A program made the position numbers and the translations under genes. DNA of 64,000 nt from Rachycentron canadum (taxonomy: Eukaryota; Chordata; Actinopteri; Carangiformes; Rachycentridae). The stretch lies in assembly GCA_038496675.1 (NCBI GenBank), contig CM076648.1, forward strand, positions 10,474,464 through 10,538,463. The letters are read 5' to 3'. The stretch's first letter is position 1. Each line of letters opens with the position of its first letter. The notes beneath the pieces are model-generated. The model was given only the letters and a program-made list of their open reading frames with translations. It ran no database searches and was not told the DNA's origin. Positions 21,720 through 33,831 of this stretch are shown one piece after another.

Positions 21720-24145
21720 GCACGCCCATTGCTGAGCAACTTTTATTAGTGTTTGCTGGAGTGAGAATAGCTTGGTTTCCCTCTTGATCTACATTGTGTG
21801 GGTTTACAGGTTTACAGGTGTAGAGTTGGAGAGACATGTTTTATGCTCTGAGGTGGCAAATGTCATGTTTTTGAAGTTGAAGTGGGTTGTCTTTACTGCT
21901 CTGGGCTGTACTAGGTGCTTCTACACCTCTGATCGCCTCTGATCGACTTTCTCAAAGGTTACAGCTTTTCTCTTTTCTGTGATTTTGTGTATTTGATGTG
22001 TTATTCCTTGCTGAGATAAAAACCAAAATATGTGGCAAACTGTGATGATTCTGAAGCAGTTAAATCTTTTTGACTGCTCTGCAACATCGTTACTTTTTAC
22101 CCTGAAGTGGTTACTAAAATGATGCAGTTTTTAAAATGACAAATTCATAAATATGAGACAGAAAGAGGGAGAAATGTATTTATATTTTCTCAAAGGCAGT
22201 AATGCTAAGTAAATTCAGTTACCAACATTTACAACAAATAACTAGTTCCTACATTTCCAATCTATGTTGACACATTGTAATTATTAATGTGGTGATGTGG
22301 CATTTATTCTTTTTATATTATCAGATATCTAACCACTTTAAAAGCCATTTATTATCAGCAAAATAATCTAAAATTGATATCACATGGAGGCTTCAGTTTA
22401 AGTTACTTCATTACAACAAAGTGACTTTTTTTGTCTAGTGTTTCTTTGTCCATTAGTTTGGATTGACAGACTGGATCAACTTTCAAAGTCCCGTAGGCGC
22501 GTAGGAAAGCAGCTACTTCACAGATTTGAGAAGAGGAAAAGGTGTTTCCTGTAAATGTCACTCTCATTTTTAGATGAAGCGATATTTTTACAAAGGGTCA
22601 GCACAAGAATTCATGCTCGATGTTGCTCTGGGAGCTTTGAGAGGTGGGTTAATTTGGGGAGCATGTGATGGTCTTTCAGAAATCTTCACATTTTTCTTTT
22701 TAAGGAGCCACCTGTCAAAAGTGTTAAAACTGTCATCATGTGTGGTGATATACTGTAATATAACTTAAATATGTTAGCATTACATTTATTAGATGAGGCT
22801 AGGTGATCCACTTATAAGTTGTTTCAAACTTAATTTACACGTACATACCCACCAGTCCAAAGGGTTAATGGCTGACAAATTAACCCCTGCAGCATTATCT
22901 TACAAATGGCCTGCAGCATATGATAACCTATAATCAATATCACCAATTATGTGTCAGACAGAGGCTATTGGCCGTGACCTGTCTCTCATGAAGAGACTTT
23001 CTGAGGAAACAGGATCTCTTCCACTATGCAGATGCAGGGTCTCTCCCATTCTGATGTCATTACAGACACCTGGGACCACCTATCATCCACTGGCTGCATC
23101 TATCCATCTGATTCTATTGCTCCATAACCTTCTACTCTGCCTCTTCTTCTCTCCTTCCTCTTTGTATTGATTGCATCAACAGCTTCATTTTCATGTTCTT
23201 GCTTTTCTCTCTTTGCCTCTGTCCATTTTTAAAATCTCGCCTGTCTTCAATTTTAAATTAAACAAACAAACAGAAGATAAAAAGTGTAGATGTCTCTTCA
23301 GAATAGAGTATAGTCAGTTTTAATCTAACATATTTCCATATGATATGATTATCTTGAACTTCTATGAACAGATCCCACTGTTTCATCCCTCGAAGTACCT
23401 GAAACTAATTCCATTAATGAGGCCAATTTAAATCATCACCTCGGATATAATCCTTGATTTTATTCCTGTTGATGCAATGATTTCTTTGTATTGGAAAAAA
23501 AATGATTATCTGCACAAACATGTGTATATATACACATATTTATAGAAATTAGACCTACATAATGAAGGTTTTAGAGAAACTGCATCTTTGCTTCTTTTTT
23601 GATAGGACATGACTTTGAACAAGTCGTTAACTTGGCATTGAAAGAGATATACAAATACTGTAATTTTTACCAAATGTTTTTCACTCAGCAGAGCCATCTC
23701 TGCAGCTCCTTCCCTAAACGTGGCATCTAACATTTTATTGGCCGTTAACTAAGTCGAGTTACTTCTCAAGCCACTGGTCATCTCCACTGTAATGTTCTAG
23801 CTTTTACATAAGAAAAATAAATAATAATAATTCAAATAATAATAGCAGCTACGTTAAAAACAACTAGTAGTGTGTGGCCAAAGCGTTTGATCGTGCGGAG
23901 TGAAGAGGAAAAGAAGTGTCTCATTGTGGCCCTGAGCCCTGAGGAATAAGTTTTAGCTGTGAGAAGGAAAAGTCAGTGGTTCTGTCGGTGTCTGGAAAAT
24001 TTCACTGGGACAACTCAAGCACATATGAGCCATTCATCTATATTTATGAAATGGGCCACGGTGTTGTGTTTTGTAAACAGTGTGAGATTGAAAAGCAAAT
24101 AAAATTTTATGTTGCTGCGCTAAGTTCTTAAAATTCTCACTGACG
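21720..24145. other. non-coding AT-rich stretch
   Basis: Background sequence. An 18-bp perfect palindrome of TG/TA alternation sits at 23520-23537 and is simple sequence. AAT-type units occur at 23815-23845. No gene seen. Confidence 0.45.
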
Positions 24146-24146
24146 C

Positions 24147-24200
24147 TTTTCTTTTCTTTTTTTTTTTTTTTCCTATTTATTATTATTATTATTTTTTTTT
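24147..24200. repeat. T-rich and TTA simple repeat
   Basis: TTTTC units, a T run, TTA units and another T run, ending in CTGGCAG. The end resembles a splice acceptor, but no exon with a donor was found after it. Confidence 0.88.
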
Positions 24201-24350
24201 CTGGCAGGTGTTTTGTTTAAAATCCCCCGGAAACGGTGAATATGACAGATCAGTAGAAGCAGCTTCAACTAGAAACCTTCAAACGTCTAAACAAACACGT
24301 CGCAAATATTAACGAAACAATCTCAGTCTAACTAATAACTTCAATGATAA

Positions 24351-24379
24351 GAATAATAATAATGATAATAATAATAATA
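24351..24379. repeat. AAT trinucleotide repeat
   Basis: AAT units with a single GAT interruption. Confidence 0.9.
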
Positions 24380-25100
24380 CATAGTGTAGTTTCCATGATA
24401 ATGTCATTTAAACGTCAGATTTTATTCGTCGTATGTGAAGTGGTTGTTGGTATCGGAGGCGTCCAGGCTGAAGCCGCTGTCTGTTAATGGTCACTGGCTG
24501 CAGAGACCTTGAACTTCACCGGAGCTGGTTGGGGGTTCAAATGCGGGGTGGGGGGTGGCAGCTGAGAGCCATATGCCTCCATGTGACTGCTGTGACACCC
24601 TGCGCAGAGTGACTGATGCTCAGCGGCTCTTGTGGTGAGGACAAGTACCTACTGCTTTTCTGGCTCTTGGATATTTTGATTTTTTCCCACCTTTTTCTTA
24701 GGAATTACTATTATTTTATTATTATTATTCTTTTCTTTTTTTTTTTGTTTTTTCTGTCGCGTTGACCCTGCTCTGTTCCTCTGATTCCTCCAGTCAGTGA
24801 GATTCATTAATGAGTCACAACTGAGGTTCATTTAAAAATGTATTTTCAGGAGGGTGTTTTTGGCAGAAAAGGCCTTATATTTACAAAACCCGTCCGCCTG
24901 CAGATGGTTTTCAGCTGCTGGGGCCTATAAAATATTCAGCCTGGAATAAGTTGGCCTGTAAGTGATGTTTAGTTACAGGAGGTTCAACTCGCCCCCCACC
25001 CCACTGCAGCCACACTAACCCCCATTCACGCTCAGTCTGCCGTTCAGACCTGCTTCACATCTGGGCCCATCCTTGCCCTCCGTGGGTAGGATGGCACAGA

Positions 25101-25113
25101 GGGGGGGGGGGGG
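25101..25113. repeat. poly-G run (13 G)
   Basis: Uninterrupted G run; a known source of sequencing error. Confidence 0.95.
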
Positions 25114-25220
25114 ATAATAGTTTACAGTAACCAGTATAAATAGAAACAAGCAGACAATTCGTTATTTGTTTAGCTCTTTCCTAAATGTCGTGTTGGTGGC
25201 TCGGCTTCCTTCATCCTCCG

Positions 25221-25238
25221 TTTTTTTTTTTTTTTTTT
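25221..25238. repeat. poly-T run (18 T)
   Basis: Seen directly. Confidence 0.95.
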
Positions 25239-25875
25239 AAACACGGACTATTTTGTTTCACAAATGTTAATTGATTAATGATCAAAGATTCTCGCGAGTA
25301 GATACATTTACATCCTGCATTGATGTTTCAGAGTACTATTTTTGTTGCACATCCATTTTGGCTATGTAAGACTACAGGCCCCATCCTCTGTATGATATGT
25401 CAGTTCCTGCAGCAACTCTGATGTCATGTTTGAAATCCCTTTGGTCTTTGAATGACTGAGAGTAACTCTTAATAATGAGCACTAAATAAACATTATTATT
25501 TCTTTCTTCGGAGGAAAGAGGGGGGCTTGAGTCTAAGGTGAGAGATAAATAAATGATGTTCAGAGTTGAGACTTGAAAACAAACTCAGGTAGATGAAAAG
25601 TCTGATTGTGGCAGGTCCCAATATGATTTGTTTGCCAATTCAGCTCAAAAAGAAAAGAAAAAAAAATCTTGCATAAGAGTCAAATAAAGCCAGTTTGCTT
25701 AAGCTTATATCCAGATTCAGACTTTGATTTAATGGTAATAAAAGTAGAAAAAAAAATATATTTTTGATGGTGGCAGGATGGTTTGCCAGAGCATCAACAT
25801 CAGGCCTGTATCCTAAATGACATGAATCTTTTAAGGTGCACAGTTTTTGCAAAAATGTCATTTATGTTTTGAGTT

Positions 25876-25905
25876 AAAAAACAAACAAACAAACAAACAA
25901 AAAAA
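25876..25905. repeat. AAAC tetranucleotide repeat
   Basis: Five consecutive AAAC-type units flanked by A runs. Confidence 0.9.
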
Positions 25906-26159
25906 CCCCGCTGTTTTTTATTTAATTTATAGGGTAATTTATACTTTTGTATGAATTTATATCAGTGAAATTTATGAAGATAAATATTTTCTTGAAACAG
26001 TGATCCAATATTTCCAGAAGTAGGATAACAGAATAAAATGCAGGCCTACCACCCTGTTGCTTGCAACGATGGGACTAATTGTTGTATTCATGCTAACAAG
26101 TGTCCTATTAGAATATAATGAATATTAAATAGACGGAATAAACTTGTCAGTTTCAATTG

Positions 26160-26560
26160 GATCACTCGCCAAATTCCTCAACAGTTGGCCCGCGAGGCAA
26201 TTAATACAAGCTATTACCCCGCGATAAAGCCTCATTAGGCCCGATTAGGAGAGAAAGAGAGGGAGGGGAGCGCTAATTGAAAAATCCTTCAGAAAAGGAG
26301 GTAGTGTTTTGTGGACACGGGGTCCTCATAAGCAGCTCTCAGTGGTAAATACCATTCACATTCAAATGAGAGTGACAAAGTTTGGCACCGAAACAAGCAC
26401 ACGTCCGCCTCCTGGCCTCCCAGTCTGGCTTTAAAAAAGCGCTCCGCCTTTTGTGAACCTGACACGTGTTTCGAGCCGCGTTATTTGTTTAATTCTGGAG
26501 GAGGATGGCACCGTGCCCGGCAGCTTGGAGAGCAAACCCAGCCCCGAACACCAGAAAAGG
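26160..26560. promoter_or_regulatory. CpG-containing enhancer/promoter-like block
   Basis: This block combines several CpG dinucleotides with a cluster of homeodomain-type cores: CAATTAATAC (26198-26207), CTCATTAGG (26231-26239), CGATTAGG (26242-26249) and GCTAATTG (26272-26279). Downstream are TTTAAAAAAGCGC (26431-26443) and a CACGTG E-box within GACACGTGTT (26461-26470), followed by CGAGCCGCG. It is non-repetitive and unlike its AT-rich flanks. A conserved developmental enhancer or a non-coding promoter would fit; conservation is untested. Confidence 0.35.
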
Positions 26561-26651
26561 GGCTCATTCAAATATTACATTCACTCGTCTATTATAAAAC
26601 ACTAATAGATATCCAATGTATTTCCCTGTCTTTTCTTTCTCTCTCTTTCTC

Positions 26652-26664
26652 TTTTTTTTTTTTT
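26652..26664. repeat. CT tract ending in poly-T
   Basis: Short CT-rich lead-in then 13 T; a CA tract follows at about 26709-26726. Confidence 0.9.
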
Positions 26665-26926
26665 GGCCTTTGTCTTTTATCTGGCATTAAAATACAACAT
26701 TACGCCCACAAACACACACACACACGCAGCTAAAGCGCAGAGGCGAAGCCAACAAAAGCCCAGGACCGACAAGAAAAAATCTCACTGAAATAAAGAGGGG
26801 GAGTGTGTGTTAAGAATGGACTTTAAATGCATTTAAGCTACTGTATAGAGGGGAGAGCCCTGCACCTGTCTCCCTCTCGCTGGAGATTTGTACCCTCCTG
26901 CTGCCGGCATCGAGGAGTCTCTCTGC

Positions 26927-26963
26927 TGTGTGTGTGTGTGTGTGTGTGTACGCGCCCGCCCGC

Positions 26964-26994
<31 letters not shown>
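26927..26994. repeat. compound TG microsatellite split by a CGCCCG core
   Basis: TG units (26927-26949), then a 17-nt core of CGCCCG units, then TG units (26966-26994). Cys/Val and His/Thr open frames on both strands come from the repeat. Confidence 0.96.
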
Positions 26995-26999
26995 ACTGG

Positions 27000-28365
27000 C
27001 CATGCATGTCAAATTTTCAACCGAGACACTCACACACGCAAACGACGCCTTTCCTGCGGCATTTGTCTCTTTCTTGAGCATTACAGTGACTATGTGACCT
27101 AAATAACCATTTTATTGTCTGTTCCTCCTTTTAGACTTCTCATAAGAATAATCTGTAATTTTGCACGTTTTGTTGGATCCACCCCCCCACCCTCCTTTCT
27201 CTCTCCTTGTGATGTAGACTTCTTTGATGAGTGTAATATTAACATGATAAGGAGATGTCAATGAAAAGCTCTCTACCTGACTGAGCAGATGGTTCTGTGA
27301 TATACTGGGTCTAATGCAATATTAATGCATGCAGGGCTTGTTTCTTATCAAGAAAGATCTCTCCAAAATTGTCCTCCACAGGGACCCACTTAGAGCGAAG
27401 CACACATAATAGAAATGATCACTCTTTTTTAGCCTGCATCTCAAATATGTAGTGCCACGTTATGTGACAATAATTTGTAAAACCTAGATCATTAAGGCCT
27501 TTTTGCTTAATGAAAGCATATTTTGAGATACATTTTGAATCTCATCTCCAGCTTCTATTAAGTAACATTTCTTAGGAATAAATAAAGACCACTTAACTAG
27601 ACTTAAAAAAAAAAAAAAAAAAAAAAATCTGATTTAATTTCAAAAGTGACATCTATAATTTTGGTAAGAATTTGGAAAGAACACTGAAACACTGTAAGAC
27701 TGAAAAGGAAAAATCAATATTCAGACAAATCAGCAACTGAAATAACTTTATTTTAAAATAGATTACTCCTAAATCACAGACCCCCCCCCAATATTTGGTT
27801 CTGAATTTGTTTTTGTAATCAATTTAAAATTAATTGACAGTTAATTTTTTTGTTAATTACAGAGGTATTTACGCACACATACACAACACACAAACACAGA
27901 TATATATGTATTTACATTTGTACATAAAATGATGTAGATTATAACACCTTAAAGGATAGAGAATAGCACTCATAAAAAAAAAATTTAAAAAGCACTGGAT
28001 TTTTTTTTTCCTTTCGCATATGGCCTGAATATGAAAGTAAATGCTGACTGATAATCATCTTCTATTCAGGGCAGTTGAGATGCATTTAAATGAATAATGT
28101 TGTCAGTTGGAGGTATTGATTGTGGGATTGTGAAGGTGTAAGTAAAATGGAGTGTTGATGCGTCTGCTCTGGGCTGTGCCCTGTGAACAGACAGGACCCA
28201 GGATAATGAGGCATAATGTTGCCTGAGACAGGGCCTCCTGCCGAATAAATCCCAAATTATACCCCAAACCAAGTGAGCATTCTCCTGGGGGCCACAAGGT
28301 CAAGTCCACGACCCCTGACCCTAGAGAGTCTGGGTCTGGAGTGGAGGTGAAGTAGGAGACTGAAC
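27000..28365. other. non-coding AT-rich stretch with homopolymers
   Basis: Background sequence with poly-A (27605-27627), poly-C (27781-27789) and short A/T runs near 27975-28010. No gene seen. Confidence 0.45.
27605..27627. repeat. poly-A run (23 A)
   Basis: Seen directly; no retrocopy features upstream. Confidence 0.95.
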
Positions 28366-28368
28366 ATG

Positions 28369-28399
<31 letters not shown>

Positions 28400-28402
28400 A
28401 TG
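28369..28402. repeat. GCT/GAT trinucleotide repeat
   Basis: Seven GCT units pass into four ATG/GAT units. The minus strand reads as a His-Gln run in a 130-codon frame (28103-28495). Such runs occur in transcription factors, but the flanking residues match nothing I know and no splice context supports it. Confidence 0.93.
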
Positions 28403-28404
28403 GC

Positions 28405-29320
28405 AGCAAGGGAAGTGCTTTGGACCTGGTTGTTGTCTGTCTCTGCAGTCTTCTGTCCTCAGCCCTGCTCCTCCCTGCTTGATTTTAGCCAACACGTCAT
28501 CTATTATTTAGCAGACTTATTAAAAGTTATTTCAGAGCCATCAGGTCCTGCCAGATGACCTGAGAAAGGGGGCCTCCTGAGTGGCCAGACAGACTGGAAA
28601 ATTCAAATGGACACAGTGGAACTGCTAAAACACACAGGCTCAAAACAAACAGAAAACACTACCTGCATTATTAAGAGGTGCATTCACTATAGGAGAAATA
28701 GGAGCTCTTCAATATTTCACAAGCACAATCTCAAATATAGATGAATGTTTAATTAAAGCCAACTTTTGCAGTATGTGTAAGAGAAAACTAAATAAAAGCT
28801 CAAAACAGAAAATAACATTTTAGCAAGGCACTAAAATAAATAAAACAATGCAAATACATACCTCCCAGCGTATTATATAAGCAAAATCAAGTCTCATTAA
28901 ATTCTTGTATAAAAGCATAAACTGAAATTTCCAAACTAAAGCAGAAATTAGCCGCTATCTATGGAAAATTGAGCAATGATAATACATAGAAATAAAATCT
29001 TTAGCATCTTGAAACACTGAAAATGAAATTCTGAGTATTTATGTTATCAAATTTCTTATATTTAAAACAGGTAAATATATCTTAATTCTTGTGAGTATTT
29101 AAATACAGTAAACAATAAACCAGAAACACTAAGAGAATATTTGAGCTGTAATCACTTTTAAATACTATTTTAATTTCACAATGAATAAAAACAACACTCA
29201 ATTCATAGTATTGGCTTATCCTTTCAGCTGACTTATCCTATGTCTTGACACAACATTTGCCTTGGATTGTGCATAGTTTTGAATATTCATATCTTTGCTG
29301 AAGAAGCGTGACATAACCTT
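28405..29320. other. non-coding AT-rich stretch
   Basis: Moderate complexity to 28620, then AT-rich DNA to 29320. Nothing recognised. Confidence 0.5.
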
Positions 29321-29379
29321 TTCCCCCTTAATGTGATGTGTGCACATGCACTTCCCAGCTGTGTCCAGAGAGGGCTGGG

Positions 29380-29900
29380 CTATCATGGGGAGTTGGGGGG
29401 GTGGGTGAAAGGCGTATAGAGCAGGAGCTGGCCGAGGCGGAAAGGTCAGGGGAGGCAGGAGACAGGCGGGCTGGCTGACTGCTAAAGCTTTGAACCTAAC
29501 AGATGGTGAAGGTTAGGTGACGTCCCCTCGCCTGGCCTTTCCCCAGTAATTGAGGATAATTTGAGCACCAAAGAGAGCAGGCCTGTCCACTGTCAGGCCC
29601 AGAGAGGAGAGACGAGGTTAATATGAAAATGATTTTGCATTACGGCTGGCTTTGTGAGGCTGGCCGCAATCCTAATCCTGGCCTGAGGCGGCAGGAATGA
29701 AGAAGTGTCACCCTGGGTCCAGGCGCCACGCCACGCACATGAATACATCTCCAACCCATGGCCCTGTGCCCCCCATTAACCAGCACTCTGCCAGGAACGA
29801 TTACACACACACCCACTCAGGAGCCAGGCAGGCTTTGGGGGCATTTTAGGGAGGCTTGGGAGTGAACTGACATCACCCCTTATCCCATAAGAACAAAAGA
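29380..29900. promoter_or_regulatory. GC-rich enhancer-like block
   Basis: A sharp GC increase after AT-rich DNA. The central part holds an octamer-like ATTTTGCAT (29632-29640) next to TTAATATG, two GGCTGGC words 14 bp apart (29644-29650 and 29658-29664) and a TAATCC core (29673-29678). It is non-repetitive and has no open frame of interest. Conserved non-coding element is my best guess, unverified. Confidence 0.3.
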
Positions 29901-31000
29901 GGTGCAGAAAAGCAGTGTGATATCAATGAGGATTTTCCACCTCTTGCCACAGCCACTGTTGCTGAGCACACCACTCCCTCTTTGCAACTAAACCAGATCA
30001 GAAGCACTTCTTTTGAAAGTTATCAAAATCTTCTAAACATGTATTTTGATTGGAAAAAACTGCAAATTATGTGAAATTTACCACCAGTTGGCTCATTTTT
30101 TTTACACTAGACTTTTAACATGACTGCACTTCCCCACAGCGCAAGCCTGTCAAGTTGCAACTGTGGGACCAATTCGGTCCAGAAAGTTGCCTCTTTGGTG
30201 TGATGAAGTCATTTACAACTATTGATCTAATAGTCAAACTGGGCATGTTAACCTGAAGAGCCTTGGAGGGAGTTTCTGGGAAAATGGAGGTGCCCCAGGG
30301 AGCCTCTCATAAGCTCAAGCAAGACACAATAGACAGAGATGTAATTTAAAATGTTAGCTGTGGCCTGGGCCCTCTTATATGTTGGTATGGTACTGAAGTC
30401 TCGCCAGAGCTTCCTGGATCTATTCTAATAGTGAAAGTTTAATAGCAAAACCCAGGCAGTTTTTGTTAGCATGAAATATGTGATTAATTAAAACCAACTT
30501 TCACTGTAAAAAATTAGACATAGACTATAAGTGCAAAAATTTAAAATGATGAAAGCCAAAAATAAACATTGCTGTTTGAAAAGGTAGAAGAATTAATATC
30601 AGTATAACACACACATTCAGAAAACTTTTAGTATAAGAATGCACTGTAAGAGCAAATATAATAAAATATTAGCAAAATATATTCTTAATTATAGAATCTT
30701 AATTTTAATCATTTGTTGTTCATTCTGAGACTCAATGTTTCAGTCAGTATGAGATGTGGACATTTCATACCTAATGAGAATAGTAAAGACAAAAGTTTTG
30801 TTCATCAGAAATAATGAAGTGCATCAACACTCGTCACATAAAGTGTTGTCAAATCCCCATGTGTACAGTTTCTTCAATATTCAGACTTTAATTTTATTAT
30901 TTGAGAAGTGTTCAAAATTCTGTTCGTACACTGAGGTAGATTCACATTCAGTGTTAGAGCTCTGTATATGAGTGTGTGTGCGTGTGTGTTTTGTGAAGTA
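29900..31000. other. non-coding AT-rich stretch
   Basis: Background. A TG tract lies at about 30969-30988. No gene seen. Confidence 0.5.
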
Positions 31001-31262
31001 GCTGCTGTGCTGTTCTGTCGAGCTGGGTGGCCCATGGGCTCCCCCAGGTGTAGTCCAGATGAAGGGGTCTTAACAGGGGCGTCCCTGCTGCTGTGCCCTC
31101 TGCTTGTCTGTCTTGTTCCCCAGGAGCAGTGAGCTTTAAACCGGCTCGGCCTGTGACCTCCTCCTGCAGCACGGCCTGAGCCTGAGCAGGAGAAGGAGCC
31201 TCCCAGCCCTGGAGGATAGTCCCTGGCTAGAACTTCTGTCCCTGTCTTTCTCCACCTCACTC
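31000..31262. other. GC-rich patch of unknown role
   Basis: GC-rich, non-repetitive patch bounded on the right by a T run. Open frames exist in two minus-strand phases but neither has recognised features. It could be an enhancer-like element; there are no distinctive motifs. Confidence 0.3.
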
Positions 31263-31280
31263 TTTTTTTTTTTTTTTTTT
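31263..31280. repeat. poly-T run (18 T)
   Basis: Seen directly. Confidence 0.95.
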
Positions 31281-31281
31281 C

Positions 31282-33780
31282 CTGCCTTGCACATGGGAGC
31301 TCCCGCTGAAGTTCTAGTAAATTGAAGCAAGTTCAAGTTCATATACAGAATGGAGATTAATAATGATTTATTGGCTCAGCTTCCACCACTGATTTTGTTC
31401 AAATACAATAATTGTCAAAGATGAAGGAGCTTGGTTCAATAGGGCAGGCAGAGGGCTGCTCACCCGCCCCCCTACCCCCCTCTTCTTTCTCTCTCTCACC
31501 ACCCCACCCCCCTGTGCTTTATGGGGATTGGTCAGTTGTCAGGTCAGTTGTTCCCTCTGAGGAAGAAGGGTGAATAAAAACAGTAGAGTGCCTCCCTAAA
31601 CAATGAGGAAACAGCTGTTTTATGCAATTTTTAGGTCATTTTCTTTTCATTGTGCAATACACTGACGCACAGACAAAAGTGCACACACATACACACTTGC
31701 CCACACCTGTAGTAGTAACTATTGAATTTTATTTTCTACCATATTTTGTGATGCAACTCATTTCAGTAAATCACAAGAATGAATTTTTTTCAGACTGTTC
31801 AAATCATATTTATTTGCTTTCTCACCAGCGTGAACTTTTTTTTATGTACTCAGAGATGTTATCTTGCATGTGTTTTCTATTTTACATTTGCAAGTTGGAG
31901 ACCTGGGAAGAATCAGTGGCACAACAGGGTTGTATTATTATTTTCTGATTATTTCACTCTTTTTTTCTTTCTTTCTTTTTTCACTCCAATTGGAAAAATA
32001 ACATCCATCGTTCCTTTGACCTACAAGATCATGGCAGAAAGTATGTCTTTGAAAAGTAAAACAAAAAATCCACTTTTAAATAAGATCAATTGTAAACAAA
32101 CCCAGGGCAACCCTTTGAAAGGCCCCGCCAAGAGATTTACCTTGCCCTGTGGCAAATAATATTTCTTGAACTGGGTTTAAATTTCAAGTGTCTTGGGTTT
32201 ATAAAAACCTGGAACAAAAGAGAGCCAGTCTCTGAACAGCAAATATTATCTGCTAGTTGGGCAAGATGTCAAGATTACTTTTTTTTGTGTGTGTGTGTGT
32301 CTCAAATACAGGGCCTGATCTAGTGTCTGGCAAATCCCAGAATAAACCTCAGAATATATCCCTACTTACTTGAATTTAGGAGGATCACTATGAAGCCACA
32401 TCTGCATGCACAGTTAGAGCTAAACCTTATCTGTATGTTGAATTGACACAAGCTGTGTATCTCTAGATTTATTTAAATTTTACTTTTAACAATATAAAGT
32501 CTGTGCCCAGCTTCCTGTGCATCTCAGAATATTTAATACTTTGTTATCTTATATATTATTTTCAATATTTGATATATTTTCCTGCTATCCAGGAACTGTT
32601 AAAAACTATTAAGGCTGTTAGACTCGAAATAATATTGTACATTATTAGAATAATTTTATTTTTAACAGTTTCCACTTATGCACTATAATTTGATGATTCA
32701 TTATAGAGGGAAAAAAGGAGATTGTGCTGGCTTGCTCTGTAATAACTATCTTTCAGGATGATAAACATAGCAATAACTATTTACTGTTTCTTGGTAATAA
32801 CAGTACTAGGAAACCAAGTAATGACCTGTTCCCTTCATCAGTCTCATATTGAGCCATGATGAAAGCATATGAGAATTTGTTATAGGGGCCTGGTGTGACA
32901 TCCATTACTCCTTAATATCCTGCAATCTTTCCACTCTCCTCTCTCCTTTGCCCCCAAAATCCCCAACACTGATAATATAACACCCCACCTCTAGACAAAA
33001 TGTGTGCTACCACACATGTTGCCTTTTATTTGTTCGTTATTTAAAAAAAGCAAACACATCAGAGAAGGATGGTTAAGTAATCATAAAAGAAATCTGCTGC
33101 TGCACCTCAGAGTCACTTTTCCTTTTAATTGGATGCAGCTTTTAAGTGAACTTCACTGGTTGGATAGAGGGAGGAACAGTGCTGTCTGTAATTTGGTTTT
33201 CCTTGTAGTGAGTCCTTGTCAGAGCCAAATAAACCCATTGCAGCTCACCGACCAGGCAACCTTTCCCTGCAAACCATTGCACCCCAGCAAGAGAGCCTTC
33301 TCTGTCATCTGATGTTCCACTCTACTTAAAACAGAGAAGGGGGTGGGGGAAGTGTGGGGTTTAGACAAAAAAAAAAAAAAAGGGAGAAAAGCCACAGCCC
33401 CGCTATCATCATTTTATTTTGATTTTTTTTCCATCCCATTCTTTAATCCCTCTGATGAAGTCTGGACAGGCAGAGGCATGCTCTCGCAGACAGCAATTTC
33501 ACTGCACCATATGTGCCTCACACATCGGATGGCAGGGAGGAGAGGGGTCTGTCGGGAGCACAGCCAGGAGAAAGGAGAGAGGAAGAAAATACACGACATG
33601 AAATCCAGAATGGGCTGCTGTCGGGGCACATTGATACCCTGTGATGTTTTGTCTGCAGCGTCCGCTTATGCTCCTTTAGCAACGTGCCCATCATGCATTC
33701 ACTGTTACAAAAACACACCGAGTGAAACGTGTCACAAATGACACTTGACCTGTTGTAAAATATTAACACTTATGCAGGTA
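31282..33780. other. non-coding stretch, no gene seen
   Basis: AT-rich with C-rich (31460-31512) and G/A-rich (33335-33390, poly-A 33367-33381) patches and a TG tract (32287-32300). The segment 33460-33720 is of higher complexity with open frames in several phases, none recognisable. Confidence 0.45.
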
Positions 33781-33787
33781 AACAAAT

Positions 33788-33831
33788 GAGCCAGGTACTC
33801 ACACAAAAGGAGCCAGGTACCCACACAAAAT
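33788..33831. repeat. 22-bp tandem duplication
   Basis: Two adjacent copies beginning GAGCCAGGTAC and ending CACACAAAA, differing at one internal position and at the last base, so probably a recent slippage or duplication. Confidence 0.9.

Larger units (their letters stand above)
24400..26155. other. non-coding stretch with homopolymers
   Basis: Moderately complex sequence to 25080, then poly-G (25101-25113) and poly-T (25221-25238), followed by AT-rich background. No gene or recognised repeat family. Frames on either strand lack domain features. Confidence 0.45.

Noticed and set aside
23520..23537. 18-bp perfect palindrome
   Set aside because: It is TG/TA alternating simple sequence, which is palindromic by nature.
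24147..24240. T-rich tract ending CTGGCAG as a splice acceptor
   Set aside because: No donor or open frame of note follows within a normal exon length.
28103..28495. Frame with a His-Gln run resembling transcription-factor homopolymers
   Set aside because: The run is the GCT/GAT microsatellite read in antisense; flanking residues match no factor and no splice context exists.
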